Positions 1 to 7,209 of a DNA stretch of 7,571 nucleotides are shown here, one piece after another; the first letter of the stretch is position 1; each line of letters begins with the position of its first letter. Both the position numbers and the translations under genes were made by a program. The notes under the pieces are model-generated. The model was not told where the DNA came from. It ran no database searches and worked only from the letters and a program-made list of their open reading frames with translations. Origin of the DNA: Roseimaritima sp. (lineage in GTDB: Bacteria; Planctomycetota; Planctomycetia; Pirellulales; Pirellulaceae); NCBI GenBank assembly GCA_007124075.1, contig SLFV01000269.1, positions 1 through 7,571 of the forward strand, given 5' to 3'.

Positions 1-2
1 CC

Positions 3-620
3 GAGCCGCTCGTAGCGGCGGGCGCAGCGAGCGCCTCCTCACCGGCCGACCTCGCGCGCAGCTGCCGGCACGTGTTTCTGTGCGTGACCGACACACAGGC
101 GGTTGAAGACGTCGTCTTCGGCGTGGACGGGATCGCGGCGGCAGCGGCACATGGCGGCGTGCTCGTCGATCACTCGACCATTCATCCCCTCGCCACGCGC
201 GAGTTCGCTGCGCGCCTCACCGCGGCCAATGGCATGGCCTGGGTTGATGCGCCGGTCAGCGGGGGTGTCGATGGTGCCAGGGCGGGAACATTGATCGTCA
301 TGGCCGGCGGCGCGACCGACGCCCTGGTCCGCATCGCGCCGTTCGTCGGGTGCTATGCGCGGCGCGTCACGCACCTCGGCGAGACCGGCAGCGGCCAGGC
401 CGCCAAGGTCGTCAACCAGATGCTCATCGGTGGCACGATCGCGATCGTCAGTTGTTACCGGGGGTTTCATTGCCAGCCCGGCGCTGACGGCGTTGGTCGC
501 GCCGCAACGGCATCCTTTGTGCATTCCTTCGTGCTGATTTTGGCTGTCGATTTGGTACTAAACATACTGATGGATGTCGTTTTGTTTAGACACATCAACG
601 CGGGGACATCGATTTTGTAG
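3..620 (+). CDS. Chimeric ORF: HIBADH-family dehydrogenase fragment joined in frame to an MlaE C-terminus
   Basis: The frame is open from the left edge, so the start lies outside the window, and it stops with TAG at 618-620. Up to about codon 447 it reads as the 3-hydroxyisobutyrate dehydrogenase / beta-hydroxyacid dehydrogenase family, which oxidises small hydroxyacids with NAD(P). Visible family marks are the Rossmann strand VFLCVTD, the motif DHSTIHP, the substrate-loop motif DAPVSGGVDGARAGTL, and GSGQAAKVVNQ carrying the usual catalytic Lys. The N-terminal GxGxxG nucleotide loop would lie upstream. The family's C-terminal helical domain is missing: after GGTIAIVS the protein becomes an MlaE permease tail (separate entry). 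GC is about 71% over 1-420, against roughly 50% just after. The domain call is firm. That this is one real protein is doubtful: an assembly or amplification chimera, or a recombination scar, fits better. Confidence 0.6.
   Translation, partial: EPLVAAGAASASSPADLARSCRHVFLCVTDTQAVEDVVFGVDGIAAAAAHGGVLVDHSTIHPLATREFAARLTAANGMAWVDAPVSGGVDGARAGTLIVMAGGATDALVRIAPFVGCYARRVTHLGETGSGQAAKVVNQMLIGGTIAIVSCYRGFHCQPGADGVGRAATASFVHSFVLILAVDLVLNILMDVVLFRHINAGTSIL
430..620 (+). pseudogene. MlaE-type ABC permease, C-terminal fragment only
   Basis: The last ~55-60 residues of the open frame match the end of MlaE/YrbE-type permeases, the membrane subunit of MCE lipid transporters. Visible marks are CYRGFH, then GADGVGRAATASFV, then a hydrophobic final helix with the usual Asp (SFVLILAVDLVLNILMDVV). 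Full-length MlaE proteins are about 250-270 residues, so roughly the last fifth is present. The identification is supported by what follows on the same strand: an MlaF-like ATPase and an MlaD-like MCE protein. The 5' part is replaced by dehydrogenase sequence of different base composition. Whether the gene is really truncated in the cell or only in this sequence cannot be decided here. The left boundary is approximate (between 429 and 453), because the residues GGTIAIVS suit both families. Confidence 0.75.
435..448. repeat. 14-bp perfect palindrome at the HIBADH/MlaE join
   Basis: ACGATCGCGATCGT reads identically on both strands and encodes the TIAIV residues where protein identity changes from dehydrogenase to permease. 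It is the natural candidate for the microhomology through which two unrelated sequences were joined, by an assembler or by template switching. The palindrome is seen directly; its role is inference. Confidence 0.6.
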
Positions 621-739
621 CAGCGCGGCGGAAAGTCATTCAGATGCAACTATTGGTTTGTCATCATCGAGTGTTTGGGTTAGCGGGCGGCAGTCAATAG
701 TGCGAAGCATCGGAAGAGGCCGCCGGAGGCAATTCATTA

Positions 740-766
740 TTGACCCCCCAAACCCTACCCTAAAAT
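740..766 (+). promoter_or_regulatory. Candidate sigma70-like promoter upstream of the MlaF-like gene
   Basis: TTGACC (740-745) and TAAAAT (761-766) resemble -35 and -10 boxes, but the spacer is only 15 bp. They lie in the 196-bp gap between the MlaE remnant and the ATPase, in a locally AT-rich patch. A small 5-bp hairpin (CGCTC 778-782 with GAGCG 790-794) sits just before the possible GTG start at 796. Weak match; co-transcription from an upstream mlaE promoter is equally possible. Confidence 0.25.
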
Positions 767-816
767 TGTTTATTTGACGCTCCCCTCTTGAGCGGGTGCA
801 ATCTCCAGTGGGTCCA

Positions 817-1701
817 ATGGAAAACGAATCACCATCAACATCGCAACAGGCTCGCGGTCCAGCCGACCTGCAGTCGCATCGCGGCGACCATGAAATTTTG
901 CTGCGGGCCGAAGGGGTAACCGTGACCTACGGACAGCAAACCATTTTGAAGGATATCAATCTGGTGGTGCCGCGCGGTCAGACGCTGGCGATCATCGGGG
1001 AAAGCGGGTGCGGCAAGACAGTGCTGCTGAAAACCCTGATCGGCTTGGTCAAACCCAGCAGGGGAACCATCATGTTTGATAACAAACAGCTAGCCAAACT
1101 GGATGCCAAACAGCTTTCGCAGGTTCGACAACGAATTGGATTTGTTTTCCAAAACGCAGCGTTATTTGACAGTCTGGACATCTTTCAGAATATCGCCTTT
1201 CCGATCGAACAGCATCGTCAGTGCGGCAAGGATGACTTAAACCAAATGGTCCTACGGAAGCTTGCTGAGGTGGGCTTGCCCCCAGAGGTTTTAAGGAAAA
1301 AGCCGGCCCATTTGTCAGGCGGGATGCGCAAACGCGTGGGACTTGCCAGAGCCTTGATTATGGAACCCGAACTGGTGGTCTATGACGAACCAACCACCGG
1401 TCTAGATCCCATCATGAGCGACGTGATTAACGAGTTGATTTTACGAACCAGGCGGTCCTATCCCGTCACCAGTGTCGTGGTAACGCACGACATGCATACG
1501 GCTCGCAAAGTCGCCGACCGCGTGGTCATGCTGTATCCGCGGGCGCGACTGTCGACTAATGATTCACAGGTGCTGTTCGACGGTGCACCCAGCGGTTTAG
1601 AACATGCAGAGGATCGCAGGGTGCGGCAGTTTGTGCGTGGTGAGGCGGGTGAGCGATTGACGGAGATGATGGCGGATTCCAATTTGATGCAAATCAACTA
1701 G
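817..1701 (+). CDS. MlaF-like ABC transporter ATP-binding protein (MCE lipid transport)
   Basis: This is the ATPase that powers an MCE-type lipid transporter at the inner membrane. All ABC motifs are intact. Counted from the upstream GTG at 796, they are Walker A GESGCGKT (68-75), Q-loop Gln119 in VFQNAALFDSL, signature LSGGMRKR (173-180), Walker B LVVYDEPTTGLDP (193-205) and switch His231 in VVVTHDM. The FQNAALFDSLDIFQNIAFP stretch after the Q-loop and the C-terminal VRQFVRGEAG tail are typical of the MlaF subfamily. Length is 294 residues from ATG 817 or 301 from GTG 796. I chose ATG because neither start has a clear Shine-Dalgarno and the extra seven residues fall before the domain. The first ~30 residues are a polar, probably flexible leader. 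It lies between the MlaE remnant and the MCE gene, which fits an E-F-D operon. Family call is firm; substrate is unknown. Confidence 0.93.
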   Translation: MENESPSTSQQARGPADLQSHRGDHEILLRAEGVTVTYGQQTILKDINLVVPRGQTLAIIGESGCGKTVLLKTLIGLVKPSRGTIMFDNKQLAKLDAKQLSQVRQRIGFVFQNAALFDSLDIFQNIAFPIEQHRQCGKDDLNQMVLRKLAEVGLPPEVLRKKPAHLSGGMRKRVGLARALIMEPELVVYDEPTTGLDPIMSDVINELILRTRRSYPVTSVVVTHDMHTARKVADRVVMLYPRARLSTNDSQVLFDGAPSGLEHAEDRRVRQFVRGEAGERLTEMMADSNLMQIN

Positions 1702-1798
1702 CCCATCATCAACGTGAGGCGTTTTTTCGATCCATTTTCCCTTTCTGCCCGTCGAACTGTTCGGTCGCGGAACGGGGCTATATTGAGATTCAGCAGAC

Positions 1799-3019
1799 AT
1801 GGAAGAGAACCGTTTAAAATTTGGAGTGGGCGTGTTGGTGGTCGCATCGGTGGCTGTCACGATCATTCTGACTTTCCTGTTCGGGGCCATCCCGTCGCTG
1901 CTGACCAGGCATATCCATGTCACAGCGACCTTCGATGCAACTCCTGGGGTTAGCACGAATACCCGCGTGCTCCGGGATGGCGTTCGCATCGGCCGCGTAA
2001 GCGACGTGCGTTTGCTGCCAGATGGTGGGGTGCAGCTAACGATGCTGATTGAACCCCGCTATTCCCCAACCCCCGCCTACGTGCCGCGAATCACGATGGG
2101 ATCGATCATCACTGGCGATGCAAGCATCGAATTCGTGCGCCGTAGTGAAGAAGAACTGATTAGGATGTTTGACGGTCAGGCTGGCAGCCCTCCCAATCAA
2201 ATGCTTGATCCAGAAGAACTGAAATTGATCACGGTCCCGGCTCGCAGTGGAGATTTCATCGGTCGTGGAACCGTTGCGGGAGACCCTTTTGCGGTGCTGC
2301 TGGATATGGAATACCAGGTTCAAGAAACCTTGGCGACCATGCGGCTGGCCGGCGATGCGGTGGCCAAAGCCGGTGGCAGTGTAACGCAACTGGCGGGTAA
2401 CGTTAGCGACGCGTTGGGAGATGGCGGTCAACAGGTCCGTGATCTCACCACGCAGACCTCAGCGGCAGCGGACGAACTGCGGGCAACCTTGGCGGAGGTT
2501 CGGCAACTGCTGGGCGACGAGGATGTTCAACGCGCATTGCGGGAAGCGATCACCGGACTGCCAGAGCTAAAGCGTCGGGCGGAGGGGACGCTGCTTTCCG
2601 TAGCACAGGCAGCGGAAAGTTTTGAAAGCGTCGGCAATGAGGTCCAGCAGGTGGTCGTCTCCGCCGGACAAACGGTTAGCAATGTGGAGGAAATCACGCG
2701 ACCGTTCGCGGAGCAGAGCGACGAATTTGCAGCTCGAATGATAAACACGCTCGATGAATTGCAAGTAACCTTGGCAGCAGCGGGACAGTTTGCCAACGCA
2801 CTGAATGATGGCGACGGCACGTTACGAAAAATTATCGAAGATGATGACCTGTACTTGCAGGTGAAACGCGTGATCGAAAATGTCGAATTCGCCACCGCGA
2901 GGGTCCGGCCGATTTTGGACGATTTCCGCATCATTAGTGATAAACTGGCCCGCGACCCCAGACAACTGGGCGTTAAGGGTGCTTTAGACCAGCGACCAAG
3001 CGGCATGGGATTCAAATGA
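1799..3019 (+). CDS. MlaD-like MCE family protein with long helical C-terminal region
   Basis: This is the substrate-binding/tunnel component of an MCE lipid transporter, anchored in the inner membrane and projecting into the periplasm. Of 406 residues, 1-7 are cytoplasmic, about 8-32 form one membrane helix, and about 39-113 form the MCE domain (VTATFDATPGVSTNTRVLRDGVRIGRVSDV, ending near GSIITGDASIEF). Residues ~114-165 form a linker. Residues ~165-385 are predominantly helical and Ala/Gln/Glu-rich with heptad-like spacing (for example QVRDLTTQTSAAADELRATL). E. coli MlaD is about 183 residues, so the helical part is a large extension, comparable in idea to the needle regions of PqiB or mycobacterial Mce proteins. 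The end (DDFRIISDKLARDPRQLGVKG) is close to what I recall of planctomycete MCE proteins. It starts at ATG 1799, 97 bp after the ATPase stop, with only a weak GAG-like upstream site. Confidence 0.9.
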   Translation: MEENRLKFGVGVLVVASVAVTIILTFLFGAIPSLLTRHIHVTATFDATPGVSTNTRVLRDGVRIGRVSDVRLLPDGGVQLTMLIEPRYSPTPAYVPRITMGSIITGDASIEFVRRSEEELIRMFDGQAGSPPNQMLDPEELKLITVPARSGDFIGRGTVAGDPFAVLLDMEYQVQETLATMRLAGDAVAKAGGSVTQLAGNVSDALGDGGQQVRDLTTQTSAAADELRATLAEVRQLLGDEDVQRALREAITGLPELKRRAEGTLLSVAQAAESFESVGNEVQQVVVSAGQTVSNVEEITRPFAEQSDEFAARMINTLDELQVTLAAAGQFANALNDGDGTLRKIIEDDDLYLQVKRVIENVEFATARVRPILDDFRIISDKLARDPRQLGVKGALDQRPSGMGFK

Positions 3020-3077
3020 CGCAAGTCTCCTATTTTGCCTGATGTGTGCTAACTGAACGGATAAGACGTTTTGTCGG

Positions 3078-3123
3078 AAAATGCGGTACGCCACACGCAA
3101 TTGACGTGGACGCATTTTCTTGC
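3078..3123 (+). terminator. Possible intrinsic terminator after the MlaD-like gene
   Basis: An 8-bp perfect stem, AAAATGCG (3078-3085) with CGCATTTT (3111-3118), encloses a further CCAC/GTGG pairing (3091-3094 with 3106-3109). It is followed by CTT, so the right arm gives a T-rich end TTTTCTT. It starts 59 bp after the MCE stop codon. The stem is AT-rich and the loop is long, so strength is uncertain. If real, the RND gene would need its own promoter. Confidence 0.35.
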
Positions 3124-3382
3124 CAGCGATACGCTTTCAACCGCCAGTGCGATAACTGTGCCGTTGATCTGCCGTTCCTGGCAACTGCGACGCGGGATCG
3201 GGAAAGGGCGTCGGTCAGGGGTGGTCATTTTTTGTCCGCCGCTCGCTGTCACTCCTGTATCGTCGGTTGCTGGAGAAATCGTGAGAGTCTGCGCAGTTGC
3301 GACAGCCATTAGGTTTCGTGTTGTCCGTTGGCGGGATGGGTTTAGGGTTTATTACGCCAACGCCGTGTCATTGTGGTGTCAA

Positions 3383-3411
3383 GTGACCCCAGCTTGCAGT
3401 AGGCTTATGCT
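3383..3411 (+). promoter_or_regulatory. Weak promoter candidate upstream of the RND/MMPL gene
   Basis: GTGACC (3383-3388) and TATGCT (3406-3411) each match four of six bases of the sigma70 boxes, with an ideal 17-bp spacer. Transcription would begin near 3418, about 30 nt before the ATG at 3448. Such matches arise easily by chance; the position is the main argument. Confidence 0.2.
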
Positions 3412-3447
3412 AGGTACTTCCGTTCTTATTTCTGCTGTATCGCTTTG

Positions 3448-6400
3448 ATGACTGAACCGTTTTTATCACGTCCGTCGCTGTTTGGCCGCAGCAACGCGAT
3501 GCTGATCCTAATCGTGATATTTTTTTTCATCCCGTGGGCGTTGCGGGGTGCCAGGAAGAGCCTGGAGAAAACGGAAAACAACGTCAAGGATTGGTTGCCC
3601 AGTGATTTCGTGGAAACCTCCGAATTAGCGTGGTTTGGTGACTACTTCGCGGGCGAACGCTTCATCCTGGCGACGTGGCCCGATTGCACTGCCGACGACG
3701 AACGTCTGCGTTTGTTTGCGGAAAAACTACGTGCGGAATCAGAAGAGGGTCGGCCCGACGTAGTATTGCCGCACTGGGAGCAGGCTCGCGCGATCGCCCA
3801 ACAGTACCACCTGTTGTTGCCGGCCGATGTCATGAAAAACTGGGGCGGACGGGAAGAGAAGTGGCTGTATAGCGAGGATGGCACTTGGTTTTTCATCACC
3901 CCCAACGGGCGACTGTATCGATACGAGGGGGAGGCGAACGCAGTCCGCGGGACCATAACCGCGATTCGTAGGCTGCTGGGCGGGTTTGAGGTTAAGGGCA
4001 CTTTTGTTCAATCCTTCGGTGGAACCGACGATCCGCAGGTGATCAATCCCTACTACAACAATCCAGCTTTGCTGACTGCCCCGCTGTTTCGCACCGTCCA
4101 GACGGGCCCCGATGTGGTTTCCGTGCTGGCTGCCGAAGGTGGGCCGTTATGGCCAATCGATTTAACGGATCGGGACCAACGACCACGCGTCGCTGCTCGG
4201 CGGGCGACCGAGCGATTGACGGGAACGCTGTTCGCTCCCCCGGTACCCCGGGATTTCCCTTGGACGGCGGAAGCTTTAATCCAGCATCTCGATCACATAG
4301 GGGAAATGGAATGGACTCCGGAGGAACTGCCGATCGTCGCGGAATCGGCGATCGAGCGGGTTGTTGATTCCTTGTTTGCTGGGGATCGCCACGCGTTGTT
4401 ATCTGCCGACTCCGTGGGAAGAGCTGAGGCGTGGTATGCGGTGTTCGATCATTTGAAGGTGGAACCGCCTGCGGCGCAAACGTGCGTGATGTTGACGCTG
4501 ACTCCGCTGGGCCTGCGAAACCTACCGTATGTTGTCGGTCGCGGCGTGCTGGGGGGACCGCGGGGACGTGTCTTGACGTTGGCAGATCAATCGGGTCTAG
4601 AGCCCGCACCGATTCCTTCTGCGGCTCCTCCCCCATTTGATCGTGTGTTGCCGATTGGTGTGACCGGGCGCCCGCCACTGCGTTTGGGGGGACCGCCGGT
4701 TGACAATGTCTCTATCGACGAGGAGGGAACGATCACGCTGGTGCGATTGGTGGGGTACAGCGTTCTGATTGGAGTGGTCCTTTCGTTCCTGTGCTTCCGC
4801 AGCATCAAGATCACGTTGATGGTTTTTTTGGTCGGTGGTTTGTCGGCAGTCGTGGGTATGGCGATCGTCGGCTGGACGGGGACGGCTGTCGATGCGATTT
4901 TGCTTAGCATGCCATCGCTGGTGTATGTGCTGGGGCTCTCGGGTGCAATTCATGTCGTTAACTATTACCGTGACGAGGTCGAGTCCCACGGGCAGAAAGG
5001 CGCTGCCGAGCGCGCGTTCCGGCACGCGATTATGCCTTGCACCCTTGCCGCGGTGACCACAGCGATTGGCTTGTTGTCGCTGTATACCAGCAATATTACT
5101 CCGATTCGGAAATTCGGTCTGTTTTCCGCGCTGGGGGTGCTGGCGACGGTTTTGATCGTGTTGTCCTACTTGCCCGCTGCGTTGGAAACGTTTGTCCCTC
5201 AGTTGAAACTACGTGCGAAGTCCAAACGGGGAGATATCGGCGATGGAGGTTTCCTGGGACGTTTCTGGGGGGCGATCGGTAATTGGGTTGTTCCGCATTA
5301 CAGGTTCGTCTGCATTATTTCTCTGGTGGGTTTGATCATTTGTGTTTATGGGCTGACGAAGATCCAAACGACGGTCCAGTTGCTGAAGTTATTCAGCAGC
5401 GAGTCACGGATCATCAACGATTATGCCTGGCTGGAAGACAATTTCGGGAAACTGGTACCGATGGAACTGGTCGTTCGGGTCCCGAACCAGGCAACCGCGC
5501 AAATCCAACAGGAGGGGCGTAGTGCGATTGACGAGGAGGAACCGCCCGACGGTCGCGTCGGCGACCAATCGCCAGAGACTCGCTGGCGGGCGATGGACAT
5601 GCTGCAGCGGGTGGAGGCGGTGTCTCGGATTCAAACGATTGTCGATCAAACTTTCGGCGAACAGGGTCTTGGCGTTGTCGGGCGGGCAATGAGCACGGCG
5701 ACATTCTTGCCGGAATTGCCCGAACCATCCAACAGCGATCACAGCGTTACACGCTACCGGTTTAACCAAGAGTTGGTCAGCGGTCGCGAGGAATTGCAAG
5801 AGAGCGATTATTTTCGGACGGAAACCTCCGGGCCATTGTCGGGTAGTGACTTGTATCGGATCAGCCTGCGGGTCAGCGCCTTGTCCGACGTGGATTACGG
5901 ACGCTTCATTTACGACCTTCGCGATGCGGTGGAACCCGTCTTGGAAGCCTATCGCGCGGACCAGGAGATCGCCAGACGTTTGGAAAGTGACATGCGAACG
6001 CGGCGAACGATCGTCGTGCTCGGACGGGCCCGACCTCAGCGTCTGGGAATGGAACCGACGTTGACCCCGGCCGGTGAGCAGGAGGAAAATTCGCGACAGA
6101 TTGACCAGCGTGGCATCTTCGAAGCGGTCGTGGGTGATCTGTTGCGAAATCACCGGCGTTCACGTGTCGTGTGGCACGATCCTGCCGGCGGAGCATTATC
6201 GGGCAAGGAGCGATCGGATGCGTGGGGTAGGAGTTTAGCCAACGCGGATTTGCTGATCTTGCTGCGGGACCACGAAGACTACGATTTAGATTTCATCAAG
6301 TCAAATGTGAAAAACTTTCTGGATCTTCGCGATGTTCCGCTATCCGTCGCGACACCCGCCTTGGTTGATAATGTTCCGATTCCCAATAATTCGGGACCAG

Positions 6401-7170
6401 TTCAAGTCGTTTACACCGGCGTCGTGCCTGTCGTTTACAAGGCCCAACGCACGTTACTGTACAGCCTGGTGGAATCGATTGCGTGGGCGTTCGTTCTGAT
6501 TGCAGCCGTCATGGCAATCCTGTTGAACCCTGGTCTCAGCCCGCGGGACTGTTTGAGACCGAAAAATTTTGTCTATGGAGTGGCCGCGGGCTTGGTCGCG
6601 ATGATTCCGAATATTTTTCCCGTCGCGGTCGTATTTGGCTTGCTATGTCACCTGGGCGTCAAGATCGACATTGGAACCATGATGACCGCTTCGGTCGCAA
6701 TGGGGGTTGCCGTCGATGACACGATTCACTTTTTGACGTGGTTTCGGCATAACCTTGACACAGGCATGGGGCGTACAAAAGCCATCATTATGACCTATCG
6801 CCGTGTTGGCCCCGCAATGACCCAAACGACGATTGTCGGCGGGTTGGGGCTGTTTGTTTTCGCGCTCAGTTCATTTACGCCCACCCAGCGATTTGGAACA
6901 TTGATGCTGCTGATGCTCGGCACGGCCTTGATCGGGGACATGCTGTTCCTCCCCGCGTTGCTGGCCAGTCCCCTGGGGCGGCTATTTAAACCTCGGATCG
7001 CTCCGACGTCGACGGCCATGGACGCAACCGCCCAGCAGGTCGATCATGAGGGCGGCCGGGGGTCTGTTCCCGTTGGCTCCGACCTCCAGCCTGTGCTACG
7101 GCAGGACGCGGGACAGTCCGGCGATGCTGCGGATAAGCCGCGGCCGATCTCAGCCCACCGCGTGGACTGA
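3448..7170 (+). CDS. RND/MMPL-family transporter, large planctomycete-type
   Basis: This is a predicted inner-membrane RND-superfamily exporter (MMPL/HpnN-like), likely proton-driven and acting on lipids or other hydrophobic envelope molecules. From ATG 3448 it is 1240 residues with two similar halves. The order is TM1 ~17-33; periplasmic domain 1 ~34-430; TM2-6 at ~433-451, 455-478, 483-505, 529-549 and 558-579; TM7 ~619-638; periplasmic domain 2 ~640-1003; TM8-12 from ~1006 to 1173; and a polar tail to 1240. The second half carries the RND relay motif GVAVDDTIHFLTWF (Asp1090, Asp1091, His1094); the matching site in the first half, GLSGAIHVVNYY, lacks both acids. The stretch NNVKDWLPSDF after TM1 fits planctomycete MMPL proteins as I recall them. 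A TTG directly before the ATG (3445) is a less likely start. It follows the MCE gene on the same strand after ~430 bp. The family is firm; the substrate is unknown. Confidence 0.88.
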   Translation: MTEPFLSRPSLFGRSNAMLILIVIFFFIPWALRGARKSLEKTENNVKDWLPSDFVETSELAWFGDYFAGERFILATWPDCTADDERLRLFAEKLRAESEEGRPDVVLPHWEQARAIAQQYHLLLPADVMKNWGGREEKWLYSEDGTWFFITPNGRLYRYEGEANAVRGTITAIRRLLGGFEVKGTFVQSFGGTDDPQVINPYYNNPALLTAPLFRTVQTGPDVVSVLAAEGGPLWPIDLTDRDQRPRVAARRATERLTGTLFAPPVPRDFPWTAEALIQHLDHIGEMEWTPEELPIVAESAIERVVDSLFAGDRHALLSADSVGRAEAWYAVFDHLKVEPPAAQTCVMLTLTPLGLRNLPYVVGRGVLGGPRGRVLTLADQSGLEPAPIPSAAPPPFDRVLPIGVTGRPPLRLGGPPVDNVSIDEEGTITLVRLVGYSVLIGVVLSFLCFRSIKITLMVFLVGGLSAVVGMAIVGWTGTAVDAILLSMPSLVYVLGLSGAIHVVNYYRDEVESHGQKGAAERAFRHAIMPCTLAAVTTAIGLLSLYTSNITPIRKFGLFSALGVLATVLIVLSYLPAALETFVPQLKLRAKSKRGDIGDGGFLGRFWGAIGNWVVPHYRFVCIISLVGLIICVYGLTKIQTTVQLLKLFSSESRIINDYAWLEDNFGKLVPMELVVRVPNQATAQIQQEGRSAIDEEEPPDGRVGDQSPETRWRAMDMLQRVEAVSRIQTIVDQTFGEQGLGVVGRAMSTATFLPELPEPSNSDHSVTRYRFNQELVSGREELQESDYFRTETSGPLSGSDLYRISLRVSALSDVDYGRFIYDLRDAVEPVLEAYRADQEIARRLESDMRTRRTIVVLGRARPQRLGMEPTLTPAGEQEENSRQIDQRGIFEAVVGDLLRNHRRSRVVWHDPAGGALSGKERSDAWGRSLANADLLILLRDHEDYDLDFIKSNVKNFLDLRDVPLSVATPALVDNVPIPNNSGPVQVVYTGVVPVVYKAQRTLLYSLVESIAWAFVLIAAVMAILLNPGLSPRDCLRPKNFVYGVAAGLVAMIPNIFPVAVVFGLLCHLGVKIDIGTMMTASVAMGVAVDDTIHFLTWFRHNLDTGMGRTKAIIMTYRRVGPAMTQTTIVGGLGLFVFALSSFTPTQRFGTLMLLMLGTALIGDMLFLPALLASPLGRLFKPRIAPTSTAMDATAQQVDHEGGRGSVPVGSDLQPVLRQDAGQSGDAADKPRPISAHRVD

Positions 7171-7209
7171 GGGCGAGCGACAGCCTCGTGGTTTGTTAGC
7201 GATTCACGT

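Larger units (their letters stand above)
3020..3447 (+). other. Non-coding gap between the MCE and RND genes
   Basis: I see no convincing gene in these ~430 bp. Short open frames exist on both strands, up to ~125 codons on the + strand, but their translations are low in family character and rich in Ser, Arg and Val without domain structure. The gap holds the terminator-like hairpin near its left end and a weak promoter candidate near its right end. The size is generous for an operon gap and may mean that the RND gene is separately transcribed. Confidence 0.5.

Noticed and set aside
3..620. A genuine new enzyme-permease fusion protein
   Set aside because: Both partners are truncated in essential parts, composition differs sharply, and the join sits on a short palindrome; an artefact or recombination scar explains this better.
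1702..1798. Promoter before the MCE gene based on TATATT at 1779-1784
   Set aside because: No acceptable -35 box lies at 16-18 bp, and the 97-bp gap is compatible with co-transcription from the ATPase gene.
3445..3447. TTG start one codon before the ATG of the RND gene
   Set aside because: ATG at 3448 is the stronger start and nothing in the upstream sequence favours TTG.
3071..3448. 125-codon open frame on the + strand between the MCE and RND genes
   Set aside because: No domain, membrane or motif character, no ribosome-binding site, and it covers the region with terminator- and promoter-like signals; it overlaps other equally plausible short frames on both strands.
5404..6153. 249-codon minus-strand open frame inside the RND gene
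   Set aside because: It is antisense to a well-supported coding region; the His/Arg/Pro-rich translation is typical of a complementary-strand shadow. The same applies to the 211-codon frame at 4043-4678.
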